A stretch of DNA of 64,000 nt. It comes from SHZI01 sp963802215 (lineage in GTDB: Bacteria; Pseudomonadota; Gammaproteobacteria; Steroidobacterales; GCA-2729495). The stretch is taken from the NCBI GenBank assembly GCA_963802215.1, contig CAWDHQ010000002.1:1116001-1180000 (forward strand), written 5' to 3'. The notes under the pieces were generated by a model. The model saw only the letters and a program-made list of their open reading frames with translations, searched no databases and had not been told where the DNA came from. Both the position numbers and the translations under genes were made by a program. Numbering within the stretch: position 1 is the stretch's first letter; the number at the start of each line of letters is the position of its first letter. This document shows, piece after piece, positions 25,802 through 35,031 of this stretch.

Positions 25802-26335
25802 TTACTGCCGCTTTGCGGTCGCGATCAGTTGTTCGGCGCGCGCGGTCAGCGCCACATCCCCCGTGGCCAGGCTCAGCGCCTTGCGTCCCATGCTTTCGGC
25901 CTGTGCGAAGTCACCCTCCTTTAGGCGGATGTTCCCGAGCTCCAGCCACAGCACCGGCTGCCGGGGCTCGATGCGCAGCGCGCGCTCGATGGAGGCGGCG
26001 GCTTGTTCGTAGCGGCCGGCGGCCTGGTGGGTCCGGCTCTGGGTCAGCAGGGTCTGGCTTGCGGAGCTGACGGGCGGCGCGGTGCGCGGCGGCGGCAGTG
26101 GCTCCGCCGGCGCCGGCATCGCTTCCTCCACGTCCGGCACGGGCCGGATCACCGCGACCGGTGGCGGTGGGGGAGCCGTCGTGCCTGGAGCCGGGGGACG
26201 CGGGGCGGGCCCCGGCCTGCCCATTTCGGGTGGCACGCAGCCGGTCATGAGCAGGGCGGCGAGCACCGCCATGGCCAGCGCAGGTTGTCGCCCGCTGCCT
26301 GAACGGCCGGTCAGTTGATCAGTCCCCGCAACCAT
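25802..26335 (-). CDS. lpoP: LpoP-like TPR lipoprotein, probable activator of PBP1B
   Basis: The 177-aa protein has a lipoprotein signal (AVLAALLMTGC), a Pro-rich linker of about 60 residues and a C-terminal pair of TPR-like helices (QAAGRYEQAAASIERALRIE and LELGNIRLKEGDFAQAESMG). It overlaps the 3' end of mrcB by 25 bases. In Pseudomonas aeruginosa the TPR lipoprotein LpoP, encoded beside the PBP1B gene, activates that synthase from the outer membrane; architecture and position here match. I chose the ATG at 26335 because it gives a positively charged n-region. Assignment rests on architecture and synteny. Confidence 0.75.
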   Translation of the reverse strand: MVAGTDQLTGRSGSGRQPALAMAVLAALLMTGCVPPEMGRPGPAPRPPAPGTTAPPPPPVAVIRPVPDVEEAMPAPAEPLPPPRTAPPVSSASQTLLTQSRTHQAAGRYEQAAASIERALRIEPRQPVLWLELGNIRLKEGDFAQAESMGRKALSLATGDVALTARAEQLIATAKRQ

Positions 26336-28641
26336 TGCATGCCCTGTTCCGCGACGCCTGGCAGGCTGCCGGACCCCGGGCCGCACAAGGGATTCGGCGG
26401 CACTGCGGTCCCGGCGGGCAACGGCAGCGTCACCCGATCGCCGCAGCCTTCCTCGGCCATCATGCCAGTGGCAAAGTCGAAAGGCACATCCTGCAGGCCC
26501 TCGGCCGGCATCGGCTCGTAGCCCGCGTCGCCGTACCCGGCCACCAGCCGCGCCCAGACCGGCAGTGCGCCGGACGCTCCGGTGAATCCCGTCGGCGAGT
26601 TGTCGTCGGCCCCCACCCACACCACCGTTACGTGATCGTTGGTGAAGCCGGCGAACCAGCTGTCCCGCAGGTCGTCCGACGTTCCCGTCTTGCCGGCGAC
26701 CACCAGATCCGTCGGCAGCCAGTTGCGCGCCACGCGCCCGGTGCCCCGCTCGACAACCTGGGTCAGGCTGGCATTGAGTTGTGCAACGGCAGCCGGATCC
26801 GCTGCCCGGTTGATCTTCAGCTTGTAGCGCTCCAGCGGCTTGCCGTCCGCGTCGAGTACCGCGCGCACGGCCTTCAGGGGCGAGCGGAAGCCGCCGTTCG
26901 CCAGGCTGTTGTAGATCTGGGCCACTTCGATGGGCGCCAGCGCCACGGAGCCGAGGAGCATGGAGGGGAGGGGTCGGGGCGCCTGCTCCAGGCCGAGGCC
27001 CTTCATCAGCGCCGACACGCGCTTCGGCCCCACGTCCATGCCGAGGCGTACCGTGGGCGTGTTCAATGACTCCGCCAGCGCCCGCACCGCCGGCACCGGG
27101 CCGCGATAGGACTTGTCGTAGTTCTGGGGCGACCAGGTCTTGCCGGTGTCGAGCCTGATCGTGAGCGGCGCGTCCTCGAGGACCGTGGCCGCCGTGTACC
27201 GCCCCGATTCGAAGCCGGCCAGGTAAACCACGGGCTTGACGAGCGAGCCGATGGGCCGCTTCGCGTCGAGCGCGCGATTGAAGCCCTTGAGCCGCGAGTT
27301 GCGCCCGCCGACGATGGCCACCACGTCCGGCGTCTGGGTTCCCGTTACGATGATCGCGCCGTCCAGTTCGCTGCCCTTCTTGCGCTTCTTGCGGCTGCGC
27401 TCCAGAGCGGCGAGACCCTCCGCGAGCTGGCGCTCGGCCAGCGACTGGATGCGCGGGTCCAGCGTGGTCATGATGCGCAGGCCCGCGTTCTGCAGGTCCT
27501 CTTCCTTGTAGTCCGCCCGCAGTTCGCGCCGGACCAGGTCCATGAACGCGGGGTTGTAACTGGCGAAGTTGATGGCCGTTCCCTTGACCCCGAGTTCCCG
27601 GCGCTTAGCGCGCTGCGCCTCATCCGCGTCTATCACGTCGAACCCGGCCATCAGGTCGAGCACCAGGTTGCGCCGGTCCGTCGCGCGCTGCGGGTGGCGG
27701 CGCGGGTCGTAATACGACGGTCCTCGCACGATCGCGATGAGGAGCGCGATGTCCTGGGACTGCAGCTCGGCGAGAGGCCGCCCGAAGTAAAACTGGCTGG
27801 CCAGTCCGAAGCCGTGGATGGCCCGGTCGCCGGCCTGCCCCAGGTAGATCTCGTTCACGTAGGCGTTGAGTATGTCGGCCTTCTCGAAGTGGAGCTCGAG
27901 CAGCACGGACATGAGGGCCTCGCGCAGCTTGCGCGTGAGCGTGCGGCGGTTGTCGAGGAAGTAGCTGCGAACCAGTTGCTGGGTGAGGGTGCTGCCGCCC
28001 TGCTCGATCCCGCCGGCGCGAACGTTGGCCCACATGGCGCGCATGATGGCCTTCGGCGATACGCCGCCGTGGGAGTCGAAGTTGCGGTCTTCAATCACCT
28101 TGAGCCCGTCGAGGAGCATGCCCGGCACGTCGTCCGGGCCGAGCACGATCCGGTCCTCGCCGTGGGTCGTGAAGATGTTGCCGATGAAGGGCGGGTCGAG
28201 GCGGATCAGGGCCACCTCGTTGCCCCGGGCATCGGCCAGTGCCGCTACCGTTCCGCCGCTGAAGCTGATGCTGACCCGTCGCGCGGGCTCGGGCCCGTCC
28301 CAGAACTGGAAGGGTCGCGTATGGACCGCGAGCCGCTGGCCCGTCCGGATGAACGTGCCCTGGGTATCGGCCTTCTTGGTGGCCGCGTAACCGAGGGACG
28401 TCAGTTCGCGCTGCAGGTCGTCCGGGCCCAGGCGGAGGCCCGCGTAGATTTCCAGGGGGCGGGCGTAGACCTGGGCAGGCAGGTCCCAGCGACGGCCTTC
28501 GAACTGGCTGACGATCTGCCGGTCAAGGAGCGCGATGTAGCCGGCGGCGACCGCCAGAACCATGCCGGCAGCCACGCCGAGCCCGACCAGCACACGCCGC
28601 GTGAGGTACTGGCGCAACCCGCGCCGGGACTTGCGTGCCAA
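26311..28641 (-). CDS. mrcB: Penicillin-binding protein 1B (bifunctional peptidoglycan synthase)
   Basis: The 776-aa protein starts at a TTG (an in-frame stop lies just upstream), has a basic N-terminus and one membrane span (about 17-40), then the UB2H-like region, GT51 transglycosylase motifs (Glu184-Asp185 in EDRNFDSHGG, and QGGSTLTQQL at 214-223) and the transpeptidase domain with Ser466-x-x-Lys469 (GSLVKP), SLN and KTGT. It polymerises and cross-links peptidoglycan in the periplasm. The length is usual for PBP1B. It is followed by and overlaps the lpoP-like gene. Confidence 0.95.
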   Translation of the reverse strand: MARKSRRGLRQYLTRRVLVGLGVAAGMVLAVAAGYIALLDRQIVSQFEGRRWDLPAQVYARPLEIYAGLRLGPDDLQRELTSLGYAATKKADTQGTFIRTGQRLAVHTRPFQFWDGPEPARRVSISFSGGTVAALADARGNEVALIRLDPPFIGNIFTTHGEDRIVLGPDDVPGMLLDGLKVIEDRNFDSHGGVSPKAIMRAMWANVRAGGIEQGGSTLTQQLVRSYFLDNRRTLTRKLREALMSVLLELHFEKADILNAYVNEIYLGQAGDRAIHGFGLASQFYFGRPLAELQSQDIALLIAIVRGPSYYDPRRHPQRATDRRNLVLDLMAGFDVIDADEAQRAKRRELGVKGTAINFASYNPAFMDLVRRELRADYKEEDLQNAGLRIMTTLDPRIQSLAERQLAEGLAALERSRKKRKKGSELDGAIIVTGTQTPDVVAIVGGRNSRLKGFNRALDAKRPIGSLVKPVVYLAGFESGRYTAATVLEDAPLTIRLDTGKTWSPQNYDKSYRGPVPAVRALAESLNTPTVRLGMDVGPKRVSALMKGLGLEQAPRPLPSMLLGSVALAPIEVAQIYNSLANGGFRSPLKAVRAVLDADGKPLERYKLKINRAADPAAVAQLNASLTQVVERGTGRVARNWLPTDLVVAGKTGTSDDLRDSWFAGFTNDHVTVVWVGADDNSPTGFTGASGALPVWARLVAGYGDAGYEPMPAEGLQDVPFDFATGMMAEEGCGDRVTLPLPAGTAVPPNPLCGPGSGSLPGVAEQGMQWLRGLIN

Positions 28642-28700
28642 CCGCCGTCATCCACCCAGGGGAAGGGGGGCATGGTAGCACCGGCGCCTGAATGGCTGCT

Positions 28701-28724
28701 GTAGGAGCGGCTTCAGCCGCGACC
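28701..28724. repeat. Single REP-like unit upstream of mrcB
   Basis: GTAGGAGCGGCTTCAGCCGC followed by GACC. A lone unit in the 268-bp gap between the mrcB start and the second TonB-dependent receptor. Nothing else clear is seen in that gap. Confidence 0.88.
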
Positions 28725-28909
28725 GGCAAGTCTCTCAAGTTCAACGGCTGACAGCCCAAGGTCGCCGGTGAAGAGGGTGGAGGGGCGGGCCTGAAGGACC
28801 TCCAGCTGGCGCATGCCACGTTTGCAGGGGGCTGTCAATGTGGCAGGTCACTGCCACTGAACTCGACTGCACTGACCATGTGGGCGGATGTGAATCGGGA
28901 GGTTTGGGC

Positions 28910-31321
28910 GTGAGCAACAGGCAATCTGGTTATTCGGTGGCGCTTCCAGCGCTGGTACTTGCGACGGTCGCTTACCACCCCCTGGCCGTCGCCCAGGTGG
29001 ACGAGATCATTGTCAGCGCCCGGAAGATCGAGGAGAACATCCAGGATGTTCCAGTCGCGGTCTCCGCCTTCACGGCCAGCACCATCCAGGAGCTGAACCT
29101 CAGCAACATCGACGACATCGCCAGGTTCACCCCGGGCTTCTCCTTCACGTCGGCCTTCGGCCGGCAGCCGGGCTCGGATCGCCCCGCCCTCCGCGGCATC
29201 ACCACGGTGGTCAATGGCATCACCAACAGTTCCGCAGTCGGCTATTTCGTCGACGGGGTGTACCTGACGGGCTCACCCCAGTCGACCGAACTCTTCAACC
29301 TGGAGCGGGTAGAGGTGATCAAGGGCCCCCAGGCGGCGCAGTTCGGCCGCGGCACCTACGCGGGCGCAATCAACTACGTCACCCGCAAGCCATCCATGGA
29401 TGGCCTCGAGGGCGGGGTCACGGGCACGGGCGCCGAGCACGACACCTGGGAGGCCTCCGGCTGGCTCAGCGGGCCACTCGTGGACAACACGCTGGCGTTC
29501 TATGTGGGCGCCGGCTATGACACCTACGGCGGTGAGTTCGACAACCAGGCCACCGGCGACGAGGTCGGCGGCACCGAGACTGCCAGCGCCACGGGCAAGC
29601 TCCTGTGGACGCCGGTCGATGGCCTGGAAGTGACGGTAAAGGGCGGGATCCAGCAGACGGAAGACGATCACTTCGCCATCTACCTGCAGGGCCGCAGCAA
29701 CAACAACTGCTTCTTCCGCTCGGCCGACGCGCCCCGGAGCCGGGAGTACTTCTGCGGCGAGGCCCGGGTGAACGAAGACGGCATCAACCTGGCCACCGAG
29801 CTCCTGGAGAATGCAGAAAACGGCCGCTCCGGTGTCGAGCTCGACCGCCAGCTGGCCAGCCTGACGGTGTCCTACACGGAGCCGAGCGGCTTCAACTTCA
29901 CGAGCACGACCGGCTACATCGCGGACGACGTGGAGACCGGCTTCGACGTGTCCTATGCCTTCTACGATCCGATTCCCAGCGGCGCATCCGCGGGCAGCTT
30001 CTACCAGCTGGACGAAGACGAATCCGACACCTTCACGCAGGAGCTCCGGGTGACCTCGCCGCTGGATGCCCGGGTCCGTGGCACGGGCGGCGTGTATTTC
30101 CTGAAAGCGGAGGACGAGGAGATCTCCAACCGGAAGGTGCTGGCGTCCGGCGTTGCGGAGCTCCAGACCATCGCCAACCTGACTACGGAGGAGGTGCGGA
30201 ACATCGCGATCTTTGCCGGCGTGGAGGCGGATGTCACCGAGCGGCTGACGCTTGGCCTGGAGGGCCGCTACTCGCAGGACCAGATCGAGGTGTCCAATAT
30301 CAAGAATGACGGCCTGGGGACCCGGGAGCCCTGCGGTCCCGACCCGACCTGCGAGGAGACCTTCAACAGCCTGACGCCCCGTCTCACCGGCCGCTACCGC
30401 CTCACCGACGACGTCAACCTCTACGCCAACATCGCCCGCGGCACCAAGCCCGGGGATTTCAATGCCACCGTGCCCAACGACCCCGATACCGGCCAGCCGG
30501 ACGAGAGCTTCCGGGATGTCGACGAGGAGTCCATGTGGAGCTACGAGCTCGGTGCCAAGACCCAGTGGTTCGAGCGCCGCCTGGTCGCCAACATCGCGGT
30601 GTACTTCAATGACGTGGACGACCAGCAGCTGACGACGAACATCGAGGGCCCCGGCGGCGTGCCCCAGTCGGTGCTTGCCAACGTGGGCAAGACGGAGGTC
30701 TGGGGCCTGGAGCTCGACACCAACTTCGCCATCACCGACAACTGGACCGGCGGTTTCATTTATTCGTGGACCGATTCGGAGATCAAGGAGCGCTTCAGCT
30801 CCGACCAGGCCGACCTGGTGGGCAGCGTGGACAACTGGAGCGGCAGCGACGCATTCGTCCGGGAATTCGGCAGCGTGGCGGGCAAGCAGTCGCCGCGCAT
30901 ACCGGAGAACCAGTTCGCGCTGTTCACCCGCTACGAGCTGCCGGTCAACTGGGGCAACCTGTACTTCGGCGCCGATTTCACCTTCGAGGAGTCCAAGTTC
31001 GCCCAGGAGCACAACCTGATCGAAACCGGCGACCGGGGGTTGCTCGGCGCGCGGATCGGGACGACCTGGGGTAACTGGGACTTCTCCGTCTGGGGCAAGA
31101 ACCTGACGGACGACGACACGCCGCTGGACATCATCCGGTACATCGACCGTCGCGCCTCGGAAGGCGGCGCGTTGCCCAGCTGTAATGCGACGCTCGGCGC
31201 GCCACCCACGCCCACCCTGCCGGAATGCGCCGGCCAGTCCACCAGTGCCCGCGGCTTCGGGCTCACGCTCCAGCCCGGGCGGCAGATTGGCGCGACGGTC
31301 AAATACAAGTTCGGTGGCTAG
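28910..31321 (+). CDS. TonB-dependent outer-membrane receptor
   Basis: The 803-aa receptor starts at a GTG with GGGAGG seven bases upstream, giving a signal peptide (VALPALVLATVAYHPLAVAQ) followed by VDEIIVSARKIEENIQDVPV, a TonB-box and plug start. VEVIKGPQAAQFGRGTYAGA is the plug motif. The barrel ends GATVKYKFGG. It is a paralogue of the receptor at 14737-17217 (shared plug and SYELGAKTQWFERRL). An upstream ATG at 28838 would spoil the signal peptide. It precedes the amine oxidase region and shares its last four bases with the convergent VOC gene. Confidence 0.93.
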   Translation: MSNRQSGYSVALPALVLATVAYHPLAVAQVDEIIVSARKIEENIQDVPVAVSAFTASTIQELNLSNIDDIARFTPGFSFTSAFGRQPGSDRPALRGITTVVNGITNSSAVGYFVDGVYLTGSPQSTELFNLERVEVIKGPQAAQFGRGTYAGAINYVTRKPSMDGLEGGVTGTGAEHDTWEASGWLSGPLVDNTLAFYVGAGYDTYGGEFDNQATGDEVGGTETASATGKLLWTPVDGLEVTVKGGIQQTEDDHFAIYLQGRSNNNCFFRSADAPRSREYFCGEARVNEDGINLATELLENAENGRSGVELDRQLASLTVSYTEPSGFNFTSTTGYIADDVETGFDVSYAFYDPIPSGASAGSFYQLDEDESDTFTQELRVTSPLDARVRGTGGVYFLKAEDEEISNRKVLASGVAELQTIANLTTEEVRNIAIFAGVEADVTERLTLGLEGRYSQDQIEVSNIKNDGLGTREPCGPDPTCEETFNSLTPRLTGRYRLTDDVNLYANIARGTKPGDFNATVPNDPDTGQPDESFRDVDEESMWSYELGAKTQWFERRLVANIAVYFNDVDDQQLTTNIEGPGGVPQSVLANVGKTEVWGLELDTNFAITDNWTGGFIYSWTDSEIKERFSSDQADLVGSVDNWSGSDAFVREFGSVAGKQSPRIPENQFALFTRYELPVNWGNLYFGADFTFEESKFAQEHNLIETGDRGLLGARIGTTWGNWDFSVWGKNLTDDDTPLDIIRYIDRRASEGGALPSCNATLGAPPTPTLPECAGQSTSARGFGLTLQPGRQIGATVKYKFGG

Positions 31322-31761
31322 CCGTCCTGTGGCCCGAATTCCAGCAACTCAACGATGTTGCCGTCGGGATCCCGGCCATAGGTGACGAAGCCGCCATCCT
31401 GGGCCTGGGGCGGTGCGTGGAAGCGCATCCCGGCGGCCTTGAGGCGGCCGTACTCGGCCTGGCTGTCACGCACTTCCAGGCAGATGTGGGTGATGCCGTG
31501 GTCGCAGGCCGGACGGTCCGGGTCGCCCGGCCGCGGCGTGGGAGAACTGAACTCGAAGATCTCGAGGTGGCTGTCGCCCAGCTTCAGCAGCACGGCCCGG
31601 GCGGCGGAGTTACGGAGGCCGGTGAGCGCGTCCGCCGCCGGGATGCCGGCGGGCCAGCCGAATTCCCGCACGACCGTGCAGCCGAACAGTTCGCGGTAGA
31701 AGCGTACCGAGCGCTCCAGGTCAGGTGTCGAAATGGCGGCGTGGTGGAAGCCCCTCAGCAT
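31318..31761 (-). CDS. VOC-superfamily (glyoxalase/dioxygenase-like) protein
   Basis: The 147-aa protein is one complete VOC domain: FHHAAISTPDLERSVRFYRE at the start, HLEIFEFSSP in the middle, HGITHICLEVRD and DPDGNIVELLEFG at the end supply the His/Glu metal ligands. Likely a metal-dependent lyase, isomerase or dioxygenase of unknown substrate. Its stop and that of the receptor gene share the palindrome CTAG. Confidence 0.87.
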   Translation of the reverse strand: MLRGFHHAAISTPDLERSVRFYRELFGCTVVREFGWPAGIPAADALTGLRNSAARAVLLKLGDSHLEIFEFSSPTPRPGDPDRPACDHGITHICLEVRDSQAEYGRLKAAGMRFHAPPQAQDGGFVTYGRDPDGNIVELLEFGPQDG

Positions 31762-31802
31762 GGCCGGGATTCTACCCGGTCCGACGGCGGCGAGAATCTG
31801 GC

Positions 31803-33224
31803 ATGAAACTGAATAGACGTCTGCTCATCGGGGGTGCGATCGCCGGGCTGGCGGGCGGGGCATTGCTGGCCCGCCGGCGCCCCGAGCGCGCCGACGTGCT
31901 CATCATCGGGGCAGGCCTCGCGGGGCTGAACGCGGCCCGCCTGCTCGAGGGCGCCGGGGCGCGGGTCATCGTCCTCGAAGCAGCGCAGCGTGTGGGCGGG
32001 CGGGTGAACACCCTGTACGCCGCCCCCGGTGCGCCGGAGCTCGGTGCTGCCGACGTCGGTGTGCTCTATGCCCGCGTACTGGATGCGGCAACCACCCTTG
32101 GCCTCGGCCTGACGCCCTGGCCCGCGGGCCTGCCCGAGTACTGGTTCCACCTGCACGGCCGCGCCTTCACGGCAGCCGAGTGGCCCACCCTCGAGGTCAA
32201 CCCGCTGGCCGGCAGCCTGCGCAGCCTGCCGCCACCGGCGCTGGCCTTCCAGTTCCTGCCGCGGCCGAACCCGCTGCCCGACCTTGGCGCCTGGCTGAAG
32301 GACGAGCACCAGGGGCTGGACGTGCCGCTGGGACGGTTCCTGCGGGAGAATGGCGCGCCCGACGCGGCCATGCCCTACATCACGATCGGCACCCAGGCCG
32401 ATTCGCTGGACGACACCTCCGCGCTCTGGCAGTTGCGGGGTGCGAAATTTGCGAGCCTGGCCTTCGAGGCATCCCAGGCAGGCAATTCGCCGCTCCGGTA
32501 TTTCATCAATGGCGGCACGAGCCGGCTCAGCGACGCCATGGCCGCTTCACTGAAATCGCCGGTCCGGCTGGGGCACGAAGTCGTCGCCATCGGGAATTCA
32601 GCCGATGGCGTGACGGTCGAGTGCGGCGAAGGGCGCCGCTTCCGCGCTCCCACGGCAATCTGCGCGGTACCGCTGCCGGTGTTGCGCAAGATCCCGATCA
32701 GTCCCGCTTTGCCCGGGCCCGCGGCCGAGGCCGTGGCGCAGATTCCCTACGGCGCGGCCACCAGCGTCGTCCTGCACGTGAAGGAGCGCTTCTGGGAGGT
32801 TGACGGGATGCCGCCGAACATCTGGTCCGACCTCCCGATCCAGCGCGCCTTCGTCAATCCGTCGCCGGCGGGCGAGGGCGAGCACCTCTGGGTGTTCACC
32901 ACCGGGCTGGCGGACCTTGCCCGCCGGGGCCTGCCCGACGACGAACTGGGGCGCTTCGTGCTGGCCGAGCTCAATCGGGTGCGCCCCAGCACCGTGGGGC
33001 GGCTGGAGGTTGTGGGCGTGCGGTCCTTCACCCGTGACCCGCTGACCCTCGGAACCTATGCTTCCCGCGCGCCCGGGCAGATCCGGAGGTTCGGCAATAT
33101 CCTTTCCCAGCCTGTGGGGCGACTGCACTTCGCCGGCGAGCACACAGCGGAGCTCAATTCCGGAATGGAAGCCGCAATGGAATCAGGCGAGCGGGCGGCC
33201 TTGGCTGTCCTGTCGTCAACCTGA
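31803..33224 (+). CDS. Tat-exported flavin monoamine oxidase family protein
   Basis: The 473-aa protein starts MKLNRRLLIGGAIAGLAGGA, a twin-arginine-like signal, followed by the FAD-binding VLIIGAGLAGLNAARLLEGAGA (split here as VLIIGAGLAGLNA and ARLLEGAGA) and the GG-doublet VGGRVNT. The C-terminal flavin motif LHFAGEHTAELNSGMEAAMESG is typical of amine oxidases. It probably oxidises an amine or related C-H bond in the periplasm. It is a paralogue of 42244-43698. The next gene, an exported haem/PNPOx-like protein, could take its electrons, but that is inference. Confidence 0.88.
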   Translation: MKLNRRLLIGGAIAGLAGGALLARRRPERADVLIIGAGLAGLNAARLLEGAGARVIVLEAAQRVGGRVNTLYAAPGAPELGAADVGVLYARVLDAATTLGLGLTPWPAGLPEYWFHLHGRAFTAAEWPTLEVNPLAGSLRSLPPPALAFQFLPRPNPLPDLGAWLKDEHQGLDVPLGRFLRENGAPDAAMPYITIGTQADSLDDTSALWQLRGAKFASLAFEASQAGNSPLRYFINGGTSRLSDAMAASLKSPVRLGHEVVAIGNSADGVTVECGEGRRFRAPTAICAVPLPVLRKIPISPALPGPAAEAVAQIPYGAATSVVLHVKERFWEVDGMPPNIWSDLPIQRAFVNPSPAGEGEHLWVFTTGLADLARRGLPDDELGRFVLAELNRVRPSTVGRLEVVGVRSFTRDPLTLGTYASRAPGQIRRFGNILSQPVGRLHFAGEHTAELNSGMEAAMESGERAALAVLSST

Positions 33225-33363
33225 TTTCTTGAGGACGAGGCAACAGGCTCTGTTCATGGCAGCTTCCTGTACGCAGTATCCACAGCGGGACAACCCGAGC
33301 ACCCACGCTAAGATCCGGCCAGCGGCCACTGCCGGTGGCCCGCCATTCTGTACAGGTAGTCGC

Positions 33364-34182
33364 ATGATGAAGTACCTCGTAGTTCCCGCCCGGGGAATCG
33401 CCTTGGGAGCCATGCTGCTCGCTGCCACCGTCGCCGTCGCAACCGATGCCCCCGCGACCGCGAACCCGGCAGGAGCCCAGCAGGGAATCAACGTTGGCGG
33501 CGGGGAACGGGGTATCGAGGCGATCATCATCGAGGGTCCGCCCATTGCCGGCACCGAGGTGATGGGCCCGGACCACGCCAAATTTGCGCGCGGCATGGTC
33601 TGTGTCGAGTGCCACAAGGTCAGCTTCCCGGTGGATGCCGTCGCCAGCGCAACCCGGCAGATGGCCGGCAGCTGGCCGCAGCTCACCCAGGAGCAGATCT
33701 GGGCAAGGATCGTCGCGTTCCTGCCGGGACGTGAGCGGTTTGCCCTCGCGACCGCCGATGGCGACCAGCCGCTGGCAACCACGGTAGACATGGTGCTCGA
33801 CAAGGAAGAGCGGGTGCTCTACGTCGTTTCGGAGGTCGGTACGGAGAAGCTCAACCAGATCCGGCGCAACCCGAAGGTGAGTGCGGTGCGCTTCCACGGC
33901 TGGACCGTGGCGGAGCGCGGCAAGCAGGAGTGGCGCAGCACCCAGGTCGTAGGCCACGCCGAGGTCATACCCTCGAGCGACCCGCGCTTCATGGTGGCCG
34001 TCAAGAAATACCAGCTCGTGCGCCTCACCCCCGAGCGGGCGGTGCGGCGGTTCGACCTGATCCGCATTACTCCGGACCGGATCTGGTATTTCGATACCGA
34101 GCTCTCCGCCGACGGTGACAAGGCCGTCTACCAGCTGTGGAAGCGCGGCGCGACGGGCACGATTTCCCCCACCTCGCACTGA
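33364..34182 (+). CDS. Exported PNPOx-like split-barrel protein with a CxxCH haem motif
   Basis: The 272-aa protein has a signal peptide (MMKYLVVPARGIALGAMLLA, cleaved near AVAT), then a short domain with a single cytochrome c motif VCVECHKV (about 80-87), then a pyridoxamine-phosphate-oxidase-like split barrel (about 110-265: FLPGRERFALATADGDQPLA, VVGHAEVIPSSDP). Haem-linked and flavin/F420-type binding modules in one exported chain is unusual. The barrel usually binds FMN, F420 or haem; which applies here is unknown. The start could also be the second ATG at 33367. Confidence 0.75.
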   Translation: MMKYLVVPARGIALGAMLLAATVAVATDAPATANPAGAQQGINVGGGERGIEAIIIEGPPIAGTEVMGPDHAKFARGMVCVECHKVSFPVDAVASATRQMAGSWPQLTQEQIWARIVAFLPGRERFALATADGDQPLATTVDMVLDKEERVLYVVSEVGTEKLNQIRRNPKVSAVRFHGWTVAERGKQEWRSTQVVGHAEVIPSSDPRFMVAVKKYQLVRLTPERAVRRFDLIRITPDRIWYFDTELSADGDKAVYQLWKRGATGTISPTSH

Positions 34183-34370
34183 GTACACCCGGAGTGCCGG
34201 TTACCGGCCAGAGCACCGCGCGGCAGACAGGGCGACGGCGCCCATGATCAGCGCCACCCACCAGCGCGAGCATCGGCCGTGCCCTCGGGCCAGCCTTCGA
34301 TTCGGGGTCTGACCCCATTCTTACTCTGCTATCGTCCCATCCACGGGGCGCAGCTTAACGGTTGCCGGCC

Positions 34371-34376
34371 TATACT
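34371..34376 (+). promoter_or_regulatory. Possible -10 box for the lemA cluster
   Basis: TATACT lies 42 bases before the lemA start in a 236-bp gap where a promoter is expected. The flanking CCTATACTCGGCG matches the candidate at 23735 (CCTATACTCGGCG), but no good -35 is seen. Confidence 0.3.
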
Positions 34377-34418
34377 CGGCGGGAGCGCCCGACCATCAAC
34401 CGTGGAGGATTCTTCACC

Positions 34419-35030
34419 ATGCCGATTGTCAGTTCACGCATCGTCCTGGTCCCGCTGCTGGTGCTTAGCGCCCTGTTCCTGTCCGGCTGCGGCTACAACG
34501 CCATGCAGGGCGGCGACGAGGCCGTCAAGGCTGCCTGGGCCGAGGTACTCAACCAGTACCAGCGCCGTGCAGACCTCATTCCCAACCTGGTCCGCACCGT
34601 CGAGGGCTTTGCCCAGCAGGAACGCGAGGTGCTGATCCAGGTCACCACGGCCCGCGCGAAGGTGGGCTCCGTGCAGGCGTCACCGGAGACCCTGAACGAC
34701 CCCGAGGCCTTCCAGCAGTTCCAGGCTGCCCAGGGCGAGCTGTCCAGCGCGCTGTCCCGCCTCCTGGTGGTGGTCGAGCGGTACCCCGAGCTCAAGTCCG
34801 ACCAGAACTTCCGCGACCTGCAGGCCCAGCTGGAGGGCACGGAGAACCGCATCACCGTGGCGCGGAACCGGTTCATCGAGGCCACCCGGGAGTACAACAC
34901 GCTGATCCGGACCTTCCCCAACAACCTCACGGCCATGGTCTTCGGCTACGCGGTCAAGCCGACCTTCACGGTGGGGAACGAGGCGGAGATCAGCAAGCCG
35001 CCGGAAGTGAACTTCGGCAAGCAAGGCTGA
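34419..35030 (+). CDS. lemA: LemA family lipoprotein
   Basis: The 203-aa protein has a lipoprotein signal (LSALFLSGCGYN), then the LemA core (LNQYQRRADLIPNLVRTVEG, NRFIEATREYNTLIRTFPNN). It is an exported all-helical protein of unknown exact role, commonly paired with TPM-domain (YgcG) proteins as here. GGAGGA nine bases upstream fixes the ATG at 34419. One base separates it from the next gene. Confidence 0.95.
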   Translation: MPIVSSRIVLVPLLVLSALFLSGCGYNAMQGGDEAVKAAWAEVLNQYQRRADLIPNLVRTVEGFAQQEREVLIQVTTARAKVGSVQASPETLNDPEAFQQFQAAQGELSSALSRLLVVVERYPELKSDQNFRDLQAQLEGTENRITVARNRFIEATREYNTLIRTFPNNLTAMVFGYAVKPTFTVGNEAEISKPPEVNFGKQG

Positions 35031-35031
35031 C

